From positions 275,417 through 339,416 of the forward strand of contig BJOX01000312.1 of assembly GCA_009731375.1 (NCBI GenBank): DNA of 64,000 bases, given 5' to 3'. This document shows positions 20,356 through 30,763 of the stretch, one piece after another. Under the pieces are notes generated by a model, which did not search any database, was not told the origin of the DNA, and saw only the letters and a list, made by a program, of their open reading frames with translations. A program made the position numbers and the translations under genes. The DNA comes from Paulinella micropora (Eukaryota; Cercozoa; Imbricatea; Euglyphida). Each line of letters begins with the position of its first letter. Positions within the stretch are counted from its first letter, which is position 1.

Positions 20356-21210
20356 NNNNNNNNNNNNNNNNNNNNNNNNNNNNNNNNNNNNNNNNNNNNN
20401 NNNNNNNNNNNNNNNNNNNNNNNNNNNNNNNNNNNNNNNNNNNNNNNNNNNNNNNNNNNNNNNNNNNNNNNNNNNNNNNNNNNNNNNNNNNNNNNNNNNN
20501 NNNNNNNNNNNNNNNNNNNNNNNNNNNNNNNNNNNNNNNNNNNNNNNNNNNNNNNNNNNNNNNNNNNNNNNNNNNNNNNNNNNNNNNNNNNNNNNNNNNN
20601 NNNNNNNNNNNNNNNNNNNNNNNNNNNNNNNNNNNNNNNNNNNNNNNNNNNNNNNNNNNNNNNNNNNNNNNNNNNNNNNNNNNNNNNNNNNNNNNNNNNN
20701 NNNNNNNNNNNNNNNNNNNNNNNNNNNNNNNNNNNNNNNNNNNNNNNNNNNNNNNNNNNNNNNNNNNNNNNNNNNNNNNNNNNNNNNNNNNNNNNNNNNN
20801 NNNNNNNNNNNNNNNNNNNNNNNNNNNNNNNNNNNNNNNNNNNNNNNNNNNNNNNNNNNNNNNNNNNNNNNNNNNNNNNNNNNNNNNNNNNNNNNNNNNN
20901 NNNNNNNNNNNNNNNNNNNNNNNNNNNNNNNNNNNNNNNNNNNNNNNNNNNNNNNNNNNNNNNNNNNNNNNNNNNNNNNNNNNNNNNNNNNNNNNNNNNN
21001 NNNNNNNNNNNNNNNNNNNNNNNNNNNNNNNNNNNNNNNNNNNNNNNNNNNNNNNNNNNNNNNNNNNNNNNNNNNNNNNNNNNNNNNNNNNNNNNNNNNN
21101 NNNNNNNNNNNNNNNNNNNNNNNNNNNNNNNNNNNNNNNNNNNNNNNNNNNNNNNNNNNNNNNNNNNNNNNNNNNNNNNNNNNNNNNNNNNNNNNNNNNN
21201 NNNNNNNNNN
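20356..21210. other. Assembly gap
   Basis: Run of N. Open frames spanning it are artefacts. Confidence 0.95.
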
Positions 21211-21718
21211 CATTCCTCGCAGGCCGGGCCCGCTGTTGATGCAGTTGTCGGCCGAAGAACTATGGATCTACAACTACTACGAGACATTCATGCTCAGGCC
21301 AGGAGCCAACGAAGATAACTTTTTAAAGTACATGCGCGCGCAGGCGGGCGAGGACGATACACACAGGTTTATGAAGATGGCCGCTGAGAGCTACAATCTC
21401 TTGCGGGGCATAACCTCTGACCGTCTGTGCGTGCTGTGCTACCGCGACGTGTCCTGCAAGTGGATAGAATTGTGCCGCCAAGGCCTGGCTCAGGCCGAGC
21501 GGGGCGTGCTACTGCAGCGATCGGTCATGGCACAGTCCCCGACTGGTTCGTTCGAGTATTGTCACTGGGCCCTGCAGCCCCTGCCTGAATCGATTCTGAC
21601 TGGATTTTGCCAGCCGGTCCCCAAGCCGTGGCTCCATAAGCTGCGCTGGCGCTGGCGAGAAGTTGGCGGGGTCCAGCACCTGTTTCTGGACCAGTCAGAT
21701 ATTTTGACGACGCAGTAA
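21211..21718 (+). CDS. C-terminal fragment of an unknown protein
   Basis: The frame is open from the gap edge to TAA 21716-21718, about 168 residues. It contains LSAEELWIYNYYETFMLRPG, a Cys cluster LCVLCYRDVSCKWIELC, and a Trp-rich end (WLHKLRWRWREVGG). A CAATAAAA polyadenylation-like signal overlaps the stop. It may be the C-terminus of the gene broken by the preceding gap. No family recognised. Confidence 0.55.
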
Positions 21719-21987
21719 CAATAAAAACAGAATTTTTTAACAACAACAAAAAAAAGGTGCCGGCGGTAAAGAAAAAAAAAGCAGGCTATGCCGGATTTCA
21801 TGGTGGCTTTTCTCCGACCCTTCCCTCCTCTTGTCCTCCCTCCAACTTAAGCATATAAAAAAGCAGGGCGCCGGGGCACAGGCCACCGAGAGGAGAAACG
21901 GGGGGCGGACAAAATAAATCAAGGGCAGCAAAAAAAAGGGGGGGGGGGGGGGANNNNNNNNNNNNNNNNNNNNNNNNNNNTTTGTGT
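21719..21987. promoter_or_regulatory. Upstream region of the RPB3-like gene (TATA-like box, G-run, gap)
   Basis: TATA-like sequence AGCATATAAAAAAGCAG near 21851, an A8 then G15 run at about 21931-21953, N at 21954-21980. Its promoter role is an inference from position. Confidence 0.4.
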
Positions 21988-23356
21988 ATGATCAACGCGG
22001 CCTGGAACAAGTACCGCACGGGCGAGATCAGGCGCGCGTTGCGGGAGGTCGTGGTGCAAGAGCTGCCCCCGCCCCCGCGGCCAAACGCCGGTCTGTTCGC
22101 TTTGCGGAACGTACAGACAATGTTGCTGCCACAAGCGTTGCTTGAGGCCGTGGATCACACGTTTACGCTCCGCATTACGTACGTGGAATGGGGCGGTGGT
22201 GCGGATGGCGGCGACAAGCCCGTCGGTTTCTGCGGGAACCTGGATATCTTGCAAACACTGAAGCACGTGCAGATCCAAGTGCCCGCGGACCGGCTGCGGG
22301 ACATGGAGGTGCTGCCGCTAGACCGGACGTTGCCTTCCCAGTTTACCACACGCAACAGCGTCGCGCTGGAGCTCGTCGCGGAGAACAAGAACCGCCACGC
22401 GCCGGCGTGCGAGGAATTGCGCGCGGCATCAGACCGCCGCGCGCGTGCAGGTCCGACTCGACGACTCGGAGTGGCGGTGTTTGCTACGGGAGCGCGAGCC
22501 GGAGCTTTACGCGCCTGTGCTGCGCTCGTTGTCGCTGGCGCCCGACGACGACCTGCACGTGGACCTGGCGTCTGGCGGCGAGGCGGGGCTGTTCTGCGAC
22601 GAACAGCTCGAGGCGCTGCTAGCAGCGCTGGGCGTGCGGCCGGTCTACCTGGAGGAACTGCGCACAGCCGCGGGGCGGCCGACTGTCTTGGCGCCTGGCC
22701 TGGCCAGGACAGTGCTAGCGTACTTGCTGCCGGGCGAATCGTTGCACTTAAGATGTTGGGCTACCAAGGGCTCGGCCGTCATGAACGGGCTTTTTCAAGA
22801 AGGGCCTGGTCACGCCGAGGCTGGAGTCCAAGGTGCGTTTGTCAGCCGACGTCGGCTACGAGGTGTGGGCCTGCTGCCCCACCGGAGTTTTCGACGTGGA
22901 AGATACCGGCACAATTGTAGTGGCCCGGCCGTGGCACTGCACCGCGTGTTTGCGCTGCACGCTGAACAGCCGGGCCGTCACGGTTGAGACGCCTGTGAAC
23001 GCGGCGGCCGCGCCGGACTGGCTGGTGGAGGTTGAGAGCTACGGAGCGGAAGCCCCCAGACAATTGCTCGAGCAGTGCTTTGATTGTTTGCGCGAGACGA
23101 AGCGGACAAGGCCGGGCCCCGCCGCCGCTGGGCCCTTGTACGATTCCTCCTCTCCTCAGCGTACGATCCGTCGTCACCTGCAACAGTGCCTGTTTCGCCC
23201 TCGTACCAACCGTCGTCACCTGCAACAGTGCCTGTTTCGCCCTCGTACCAACCGTCGTCACCTGCAAAAGTGCCTGTTTCGCCCTCGTACCAACCGTCAT
23301 CACCTGCAACAGTGCCTGTTTCGCCTCCAACCGCGCCGGCTTCGCCGTCCCCTTAA
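21988..23356 (+). CDS. RPB3/RPAC1-like RNA polymerase subunit with Ser-Pro repeat tail, frame-broken
   Basis: The 5' end is next to a gap; the first ATG is at 21988. N-terminal helix EIRRALREVVVQELP matches the N-x-x-R-R-x-x-x-x-E-V-P region of alpha-like subunits. After a frame change near 22430, VQVRLDDSEW continues to LLPGESLHLRCWATKG. After another near 22795 comes KVRLSADVGYEVWACCPTGVF, then CTACLRC (archaeal RpoD-like Cys pairs) and WLVEVESYGAEAPRQLLEQC, matching the V-E-S-x-G...P...L dimerisation helix of RPB3/RPAC1. Two C-terminal readings exist: unshifted (ends TAA 23370) gives Arg/Gln/Cys repeats, while a third shift near 23150 gives Y-x-P-S-S-P repeats ending at TAA 23354. RPB3-type subunits seed RNA polymerase assembly, so the virus-like genome probably had its own transcription machinery. 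Confidence 0.65.
23162..23329 (+). repeat. Four tandem 42-base repeats encoding a CTD-like tail in one frame
   Basis: Four copies of a 42-base unit with few changes. In one frame each encodes Y-[DQ]-P-S-S-P-A-[TK]-V-P-V-S-P-[SP], two heptads resembling the YSPTSPS repeats of RNA polymerase II RPB1. In the frame continuous with the upstream gene it encodes a basic 14-residue repeat. One of the third-codon differences is silent only in the CTD-like frame. Confidence 0.85.
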
Positions 23357-23994
23357 AAAACTCCGTGGCTAACGTTACTGCACGTATTTTCTTTTCCTAT
23401 TCCCGCCCCTTACCACTCCCCACCCCTGCCCTCCCCCCTTTTCCCAGTTAAATAAAAAAAACTTTCTTGACGCGGCCCCCCCCCCCCACTCTTCCCAACC
23501 CTACCAAGAAGTTCCATCCTACCCACCCTCATCCCACGGCCCCTCCCTCCCCCGGTTGTTGGAAAGCTCCTTTTCCAAACAAAATCTACAACAACGACAG
23601 CATAACGTTGGGCGCACTTGTTTGGTGAAAAAAAAGGAATCCCGGCCCCCCCCCACTCTAGGATGGGCCAGCGGCCCCCCCCTCATTCTCTTTTGTAAAA
23701 CATGTCCCTCTGTCTTTTTGGTAATTTCGTTTCTTTCTCGTACCCCCCTCCCTCCCCTTTCTTTCTTTGGAAGCCCGCTTTTCTTTCTTGTCGGTGTGTG
23801 CCCGCGCCCTTGCCCCCCCCCTGTCGCTCGCAAAACACTGCGCCCGAGCTCAGTCTGTCCGTTTTCTCTGCTAACCTAGAGCGCTCTCTCTCCACCTATC
23901 CCGCACCTTTTTTGTACAGCGCTTTCCTTTTTTGTGGCGGATCCTTTTTTCTAGCGCCCAAAGCGGAGCGGGAGGGGGGTAGTACGTTCCTTGC
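23357..23994. other. Pyrimidine-rich intergenic region
   Basis: AATAAAAAAAACTTT near 23449 could be a poly(A) signal. Several C-runs (23467-23488, 23643-23655) and T/C-rich leader follow. No gene supported. Confidence 0.6.
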
Positions 23995-26170
23995 ATGTCT
24001 TCTTCTTCTCCCAAACGGCGTCGCTTGGAAGCGCTGGCCGCGCGCGGTGGCTGTGCTCTTACGGCGTTCTTTCCGCACTGGGTCTCTTGGCTCACTCTGC
24101 GGGATCAGCTGGCGCTCTTGCGCCTTTCTTCGCAGTGGAGGTCTCGAGTTTTGCCGTCCGGGCAGCCGCAACTGCTCCTGCGCCGGGCGCTGACCAAGTG
24201 CTACCCCGACGCAGACATTGACCCGTGCCACGTGGCTAGCGCGCGCCGCGCAGACTGCCTCTACCAGCCGACCATGACACTCAAGCTTTCGTACTGCCGG
24301 GAACAGCCCGGCCCCGACAGTTTGCAGCCGCACAGGCTGGAGCTCCTCCGCTTGGCCCTGCACTACTACACCCGCGTGATGGAGCTGGACCTCACGTGTG
24401 ACGCGGCCGCCGCGGGGGGTCTGTTGGCATTGTGGCACGGGCGCGACGGCCTGCGCACTGTTAGCCTGCGGCTCTAGTACGACGGTTACGACTACGACGA
24501 ACAAGACCGCCGCCTCGACTACGAGCTGTTGGTGCGGCCCGCGCTAACATCTCTTTTGCCCAAGGTACAGGAGCTGAGCCTGGACTCGGTGCACTTGGGG
24601 GCGAACGGCCTGGGCGAGCTGTTCCCCGGTGGCTGTGCGCTGGCTCGTCTGTCGCTGCGGCGCTGCAAAAGTTGCGTGCTGTTCGGCCCGGGCTTCGAGC
24701 GGCTGGCCCCGACGCTCGAAGAGATCCAGCTCTACGAGCCCGGCGGCGCCGACGGCGTGCCGCTGCCGGTCACTACGGGCTCGACTATCTGGCCCCGGCT
24801 GCACACAATAGCACTGCACGGGGCGTTGACCCCGCAGGAGCTGGTGGACGGCCTGGTGCGGTCCGGCCAGGGCCTGCAGTGGGACCCGGCGTGCACCCCG
24901 GCGCTGCGGCACTACGAGCTGACGGTGGGCAAGCGCGCCGAGGCCGAGTACGTGCTGGCCGGCCGGGAGGCGGCGGGCGAGTGGGAGGGCGGGCTGCTGG
25001 AACGTCTGCGGCTGGCGCTGTGCCCCCGCGGCAGGGCGCCCGCGTTCTTGCAGCTTAGGCTGCTGTGTGTGGACCCCGCTGTCGCGGCTGTGACTGACCT
25101 GCGCGCGCTGCAACAGCTGGCCCCGTGCAAAATGACAATCGTAGACCGCGGCCCGCCGCCGCAGGCCAACGGCCAGCACCCGGCCGGCGACCTGCTGGCG
25201 CACTGCCTAAACTCCGACGGGCCGCGGCAGCTGGGCGTGCTGCTGGGCCTGCGGAGCCTGGCGATTGCACTCCGCCGACGACGAGCGGGCGCGGCTCCGC
25301 GCCTGGTCCGCGTCTTTGCGGCGTGTGTTCACGGCCGTCACACAGTCCGGCCGCAAGGTCTGGTTCCGCTCTTTTGCATTTGCAGGCTACCTGCCCGAAG
25401 AGCCGCGCTTCCACCTGCGAGAGCTGCTGGAGGTGCAGCGCAGCTGTTGGCACGGCCTGTGCTCGCTGGCGTCCCCGGTCCACTGTGCGCAGCTGTGGCT
25501 GCTGGACGGCGAGGGTACTGGACCGCCGATGCCGTCGGTGGCGCTGCCGGCGGCGGCGCGCGGCAAGTTCTCGCTCGTGCGGCGCTTCCGGTCGCCGCGC
25601 GGCGAGCTGGCGTACGCGGTGCGGGAAATGGAGCTGTACTTGACACCGTGCGAGGTCGCCCTGCTCAAGGGCCGGGGCAGCTGGGCCGAGAAGTCCGGGC
25701 TGGTGTCGCGCGCTCTTTGGACGTGGCTGGTCTGCTCGGGGCTGCTGCCCGGCGCCCCAGTGGGTGAGCCTCTGGCGCTGCTGAACGGGCGGCGCGGCGA
25801 CCAGTTGCAGTGGCCGTACGCCCTGCCCTGGTTTGCCAGGGCAGAGGAACGGCGCCTGCTGTTGAACTAGTATGCGGCGATGATCTGGACAGTGCTGAGA
25901 GCCGTCGCGCGCACCGGGGAACAGATCCGTGGCCAAGACATGCGCTTGTTGGAGCTGTGGCGGGTGCTAGACCGGCTGAAGCGCGAGCGGGCCTACTTGT
26001 GGGGCTACGTGCTGCAAGACAACAAGCGGCGCCTGCTGACGCAGCGGCTGGTAGTAGCGCAGCTGCCAGCCCTGCTGGACACGGCACTGTCGCGGGCCTA
26101 CGACGAGGCCAGCTGGCAGGAAATGCACACGCGCATCTGGCGGCCGCTGAAGAAGGCGCTCGCGGCTTGA
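23995..26170 (+). CDS. F-box/leucine-rich-repeat-like protein with two in-frame TAGs and one frame break
   Basis: ATG at 23995 begins MSSSSPKRRRLEALAARGG, a short basic stretch, followed by an F-box-like helix set (SWLTLRDQLALLRLSSQWRS). The body contains LRR-like strands: VMELDLTCDA, KVQELSLDSVHLG, LARLSLRRCKSC, TLEEIQLYEPGG. TAG at 24475 is bridged in the same frame. A one-base shift occurs near 25265, then TAG at 25868 is bridged, ending at TGA 26168-26170. Total about 720 codons. F-box/LRR proteins are common in giant viruses and normally recruit substrates to SCF ubiquitin ligases. The final 100 residues are strongly helical and basic. Confidence 0.6.
24475..24477 (+). other. In-frame TAG 1 in F-box/LRR gene
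   Basis: Context VSLRL-TAG-YDGYDYDEQDRR, 160 codons open before and more than 250 after in the same frame. Confidence 0.65.
25868..25870 (+). other. In-frame TAG 2 in F-box/LRR gene
   Basis: Context RRLLLN-TAG-YAAMIWTVLRA. The same frame continues 99 codons to a TGA. Confidence 0.65.
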
Positions 26171-26508
26171 TATTTTTTTTGGTTAACCAAAGTACGGGCT
26201 TGTAAGAAAAAAAAACTCAGCAAACAAAACACAACCCAAGATGTGCGCACCCCTTTCCGTTCTTTTTTTATTTTGTAGGTTGCTTTTTTTGTTGTCATCT
26301 CCAGTTGCTACCAATTTGCTTTCTGTTATCTGGTTGGGGGGGGAGGAGGGATGGGGGTGGGGCACCGGTAGAGAGGAAAGTGGGAGAAGGGAGAGAGAGA
26401 GAGAGAGAGGGGAGGGGGGGGTCCGCGGCGTAGGTAGCGTCGTCTAATAGTCCGGTTTTGTCCTCCCTTTGGCTGAATTCTTTTTAAAAGGCACAAAGAA
26501 AAGAAGCC
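26171..26508. other. Intergenic region with G- and GA-rich tracts
   Basis: T-runs, then G9 and (GA)n near 26335-26425. Leader AAAGGCACAAAGAAAAGAAGCC precedes the next ATG. No gene supported. Confidence 0.6.
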
Positions 26509-27267
26509 ATGGGAACTGTACAGGGCATTGCTGCTGACATAGAAGTAGTTGAGGTCTATTGCCTAAAGGCAGTTAATCAAGACTTTAAGAAGCAGATATT
26601 TAGCCAGACGCTGCAATTTCTGGTTAACAATATAAATTTGCTTCGGACGAAGAACCCCTCCGAATTACTAGTGCAACTATCGGAACGGATCGACCGTTTG
26701 CTTGGGAAAGAAGAAGCCGCCAGATTCTTGGCAAAGATTAAAGATTTATTTCAGAATGACAAGGCAATTTTCGACCAACAGATCCGAAATTTGCTTGGGA
26801 ATGACGAAGCGCAACAGATCCCGACAAGCGCACACGAACCAGAGGCCTGGCAAGTTGATGTTAAGAGCACGGCGGGTTCCGAGAAATGCAAAACCTGTCT
26901 CCGCGAATTCAAAATATTTGGATCACCACCTGACCCGAACAACAGTTCCGAATCTGGGAAATGTAAAACCTTTGTTGCCACGAACAAAGACCGACGTTCG
27001 TTCGCGGTTTTCAATGTGCAAGAACGACAAAACAGAAAACGACATTTTGTGCTCCGAATCATCCACATGCATGTCGAGAATAAGTTTTTGCAGAATGACG
27101 AAGACAAGTTTCATTGTTATTTATCTCTCTGGTACACAATCAGACAATGGATGAATCAACAGAGACGGTTGGGGGCAGGTAAAATCGTCGGCGTAAGCTT
27201 TGCCTGGGACGTTGACAAGACGACACTATTTTCACTGAAGGATAGATTTCAGGTTGAGATTGTATAA
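26509..27267 (+). CDS. Paralogue family member 1 (SFAxF / H-x-H / LW core)
   Basis: ATG at 26509 in a good context (gccATGg). 252 residues to TAA at 27265. A helical N-terminal half is followed by a core shared with three neighbours: CKTCLREFKIF, GKCKTFVATNKDRRSFAVF, IIHMHVENKFLQ and YLSLWYTIRQWM. The His-x-His, the Asn before a Leu strand, and the Leu-Trp helix recur in all four. After TAA the same frame stays open for a basic, Lys/Arg-rich tail to two TAA at 27463-27468, apart from one TAG. The paralogues also have basic tails, so the true end is uncertain. Function unknown; the local duplication suggests an adaptable, perhaps host-facing, family. Confidence 0.7.
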   Translation: MGTVQGIAADIEVVEVYCLKAVNQDFKKQIFSQTLQFLVNNINLLRTKNPSELLVQLSERIDRLLGKEEAARFLAKIKDLFQNDKAIFDQQIRNLLGNDEAQQIPTSAHEPEAWQVDVKSTAGSEKCKTCLREFKIFGSPPDPNNSSESGKCKTFVATNKDRRSFAVFNVQERQNRKRHFVLRIIHMHVENKFLQNDEDKFHCYLSLWYTIRQWMNQQRRLGAGKIVGVSFAWDVDKTTLFSLKDRFQVEIV

Positions 27268-27654
27268 TCTTAGCACGGGGTGGCTGCGAAGGAGACCAGG
27301 GAGGAGAAGCAGGGGGGGGGCTCTGTTACACAGGACAAAAAACGTAGCCACTTTGGAGACTTGGGGCAGGGAGGAGCAATGGAGAAAACGATAAGAATTT
27401 TGGCGGCCAGAAAACGATGTTTTGATTCCGCACACGCCAAAAAAAGGACCAAAAAAGCAGTATAATAATTAGAGTCTTCTTTGTATATTAAACTCAAAGA
27501 AGAAGCTGGACCCCACCCCCCAAAAAAATGGGCAACACACCAAATACACAAGGGAAAAGAGTCCTGTGTTTGGCTAACGCGCAAAAGCAACCGTGGTTTT
27601 AGAAAATCCTAGATCAAACCGCCTGGACATTAGCTCGCCACAACACGGAATAAC

Positions 27655-28296
27655 GTGCTTCCATGGCAAAAGACAATGCAAAGTGACAACTGCCTGACAA
27701 AACTCCTCGATGAATCGAGTGTTTTAAGTCAACCTCAAAAAGACTTTATCAAGAACAAGCTCACAATTCTCCGGTTTTCCCCAGCAAGGGAGAGATGGCA
27801 GGTCACGCGCGGTAGTGCTCCCCGAAATATCAATTTACTGATTTGTTTTGAGGAACTAGAATTGTACCTACTCGAAACACAGAACGCCAACAACACGCCA
27901 TGTTCGACCTACATTGCAACAAACCGAGCCAGAAATTCATTTGCGGCTTTCCAGCTTACAAGCAACAACGACAAACGATACGTCGCAGAAATCAAGCACG
28001 TGCATCTCGACAACAGGTACCTGCAGGATGAGGGAACCGAATTCGGCGGTCTTTTGGAACTCTGGCAGTCAATTGCAGGGTGGTCTGCGCCAAAGAATCG
28101 AGTAGTTGTGGATGTCATAGCTCCGATGGTGTCGATGGAAGTCTTAGCAAAAGCCAGACAATTGCTGCAGCCGGAGCAGGAGGTTATTCAACAATCGCCA
28201 AAAGCAACCAAACCAAAGACAAAAGGAAACCCAGGCATGAACAGGGAAAGACCCCCGCCACCTCCATTGCCCAGAAAACCCAGACCCTCCCAATAG
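27655..28296 (+). CDS. Paralogue family member 2
   Basis: Start chosen at 27655; a first in-frame ATG lies at 27667. Core matches its neighbours: FEELELYLLETQ, TYIATNRARNSFAAF, IKHVHLDNRYLQDEG and LLELWQSIAGW. The C-terminus is Pro/Arg/Lys-rich (ERPPPPPLPRKPRPSQ). The frame ends at TAG 28294; beyond it a basic stretch stays open, but so does a second frame ending at TAA 28398, so the 3' end is unresolved. Convergent with member 3. A generic DNA- or protein-binding domain is possible but not shown by any known motif. Confidence 0.65.
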   Translation: MLPWQKTMQSDNCLTKLLDESSVLSQPQKDFIKNKLTILRFSPARERWQVTRGSAPRNINLLICFEELELYLLETQNANNTPCSTYIATNRARNSFAAFQLTSNNDKRYVAEIKHVHLDNRYLQDEGTEFGGLLELWQSIAGWSAPKNRVVVDVIAPMVSMEVLAKARQLLQPEQEVIQQSPKATKPKTKGNPGMNRERPPPPPLPRKPRPSQ

Positions 28297-28396
28297 CACA
28301 GAAATCCCCAAAAAAACAGGCAGGACAAAGAAAGCCAAGCACGACCAAAAAAAACCAGGGCGCCCAAACGAATAAACAACAGATTTTTAATTATTT

Positions 28397-29750
28397 TTAA
28401 GAAGGGACTTTTCGCGTAGCTGGTGAGTAATGGTAATGACGGCGTCTTGGACCGTTGTCACTGCCAGGCCCCGAAGATAACTGCACGCTCCCAACCTGCC
28501 CGGCATGTAATTCTGAGTGTTTGGCTGTATTCCTGTCCTCGGTTGGTGCGTCGTTAGCCGTGTCGGAGAGGCTTTCCGTAAGCGAATCGTTTTGATTAAT
28601 AGGATCGACCGCGGTCGGCGTTATGCCTTTCTCGCTGTTCCCCTGCACCACCTGACGTCGCGACTGGTTCACTCTGACTTGTCTTTTCTTCCGACTCTTC
28701 GATGACTTGCGCACGCTCTCAACCTGCCCAGCGTCTGGATCTGGGTGTTCTGCTGTATTCATGTCATTGGTTGGTGCGTCATTAGCCACGTCGGTACCAA
28801 GGCTTGTTGTAAGCGAGTCGTGCTGGTTAGAAACCCGGCCTTCGCCGAGGCCCCCCTGCTGCGTCGGGGTGGACCCTTCAGGTCCGTCACTTCCGACATC
28901 CAGTTGCGTCTCGGTGCTTTGGCGAGCGCCTTCTTTTTCTGTTGCAGGGTTGTCTCCCTTTTCTGGCAGGTTATTTAACAAATCTCTGTCTAGCTGGAGA
29001 TTCTCGTCCACCGCGAATCTGCCAGTGTCTACAGTGGCCAGGCCGGGGTGCCAATCGACTTGCACCCAAGAAACCTTCAAGGGTTCTAGCTTATTAGGTC
29101 CTTGTTGGGCCTTGAAGCAAAAGAGTCGGATAGACTGCCACAGTTGGATAAGGCAGGCGTACTGCCGTTCGCTTGAACCCAGGTACAGGTTATCCAGGTG
29201 CAAGTGGAAGATGCTAATCCCCAGCTTTTGATCACGTGATTTGACGAACTTGAAGAACGCAAACGATCGGTGTCCAGGCTTGTCCGCCGCGGCCGAAGCG
29301 ACAAAATTTCTGCAGCGGCCTGCTGATTGTGCCTGATTGGCGAAAATCAAATTCAGCTCTTGCAAGCAGATACGCTTTCTGCTCCTTTTCGCCTTTGGAG
29401 CTGACACGCCAGGGATGTTGTTTATTTTGTTTAAATCTGCCGCCACCCAAATCATATTTAGTTAATTCTGCTTCTTCAGTATTATTTTCAAGGGGTATGT
29501 CATTGCGCAGACTCATTTTTATCCCGTTTGTTGTTCCAGCAGGCAAATCCTGCCAGACCTTCAGAAATGCATTCGTCGTAGCTTGTTTTGTTATTGTGAT
29601 TGTGCCGTGGGAATCGATCCAGCTGTTCTCGTTTAGGTAATCCTTCAGAAAGAGAACGGTAGATCTGACCTGATATCTGAACCAGTTTTGTTTCCACGCT
29701 TCGCCAACACACAAGACCAAGCTATCTTTCAATGACTGGGTTCCGCCCAT
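28397..29750 (-). CDS. Paralogue family member 3, one frame break
   Basis: Start ATG at 29750 (MGGTQSLKDSLVLCVGEAW). The frame changes between about 29500 and 29400. The second frame carries the family core: CLQELNLIFANQ, CRNFVASAAADKPGHRSFAFF, IFHLHLDNLYLGSSE and LIQLWQSIRLF. A long low-complexity acidic/Ser-rich tail follows, with two similar stretches (NQHDSLTTSL and NQNDSLTESL, each followed by a TANDAPT-like segment and AGQVxSV), evidence of an internal duplication of about 90 residues. Stop TAA at 28397-28399. Confidence 0.65.
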
Positions 29751-29820
29751 ACCGTTCCTCTGAAAAAGGAAAGAGCAACTTAGCTAATAATTTCTGTTTT
29801 ACTATGTATTTGTATGGTGT

Positions 29821-30763
29821 TTATTCAGAAATACCTTTTTTTATCTCTGCTTGTTGTGCAAATAGTCGCTTCCGCAACATTTTCCACCTCCCCCCTCTCT
29901 CCCCTTCTTCCTTCCCCCCCTTTACTCCTGCCACCTCCTCACCCCCAGGCCCGTTCATAGGTTCCACAAAATCTTGTTCGAAGTTCGTAGTAAAAGCCCC
30001 GTTGGCCGTAGTTACTCTTGCAAACTTCGTTTGCCTCAAATAAGCACCAATAACATGGTCTCTACCCATTTCGAACCTCGGCTGTTGGTCGATAAACACG
30101 TCTGCCCCCTGGGGTTCTGGTGCGTACCTCTCTGTTTCCTGAAGATCTCCTGAGGGATGCTTGGGCCACGAGAAAACTACCTGTTTGGTTTTGCTCACCA
30201 AACTGTTGTTTTTGCTCATCCACTTCTGAATAGCGTCCCATAGTGCCAGAACGTGAATGTTTCTTTTCTCGTCAGGTACGTCCAGACCGAAATAAAGGTG
30301 AAAGACATTCATCACTTGCTGTTTCTTGTTCTGTGCATCTGTTTCTTCTTGGAATCGAAAGGCAGCTAGCGATTGGTTGTTAAGGGCAATGAACACTCTG
30401 TGCTTGGTGTTTGGTGGTTCTTTGCACTCCTTGTTGAATCTGTCAGAACAAATGAACTCCAGTTGGCTTAAGCATTGCTTTTTTTTCTTGTCATCAGCTG
30501 GGCCGTTGTTGCCGGCTGCCTCTACTCTCTTGTCCCATAAACCCCGAGCATAGATTCGGCTCCCGTTCGCTTTTCCCGCTTTTTTTCAGATATTCCTCAG
30601 CACTAGCCGGATCTACCCGTTTGAGATATTGAAGCGCCTCCAAATTGATCCCTTCAAAATTGTGATTGTTTTTTACAGCCTGCTCCACGCACACAACCTC
30701 GCCTACCGGCACCTCTATGGCACTGTCTGTGTGTGCTGGGTCAACGGCGCGCTCCGAAGCCAT
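29821..30763 (-). CDS. Paralogue family member 4, one frame break
   Basis: ATG at 30763 opens MASERAVDPAHTDSAIEV. The frame changes near 30550-30600 next to an A7 run, a likely homopolymer indel. The second frame contains KKKQCLSQLEFICSD, RVFIALNNQSLAAFRF, NVFHLYFGLDV and VLALWDAIQKWM, the most diverged version of the family core (second His replaced by Tyr). It ends at TAA 29821-29823. Head-to-tail with member 3 on the minus strand. Confidence 0.6.

Noticed and set aside
23162-23329. CRISPR-like array
   Set aside because: Direct 42-base repeats without spacers, inside a coding region.
27270-27590. 106-codon minus-strand frame between paralogues 1 and 2
   Set aside because: Low-complexity Cys/Leu/Pro content from antisense G- and A-runs. 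The plus-strand frame is a better continuation of member 1.
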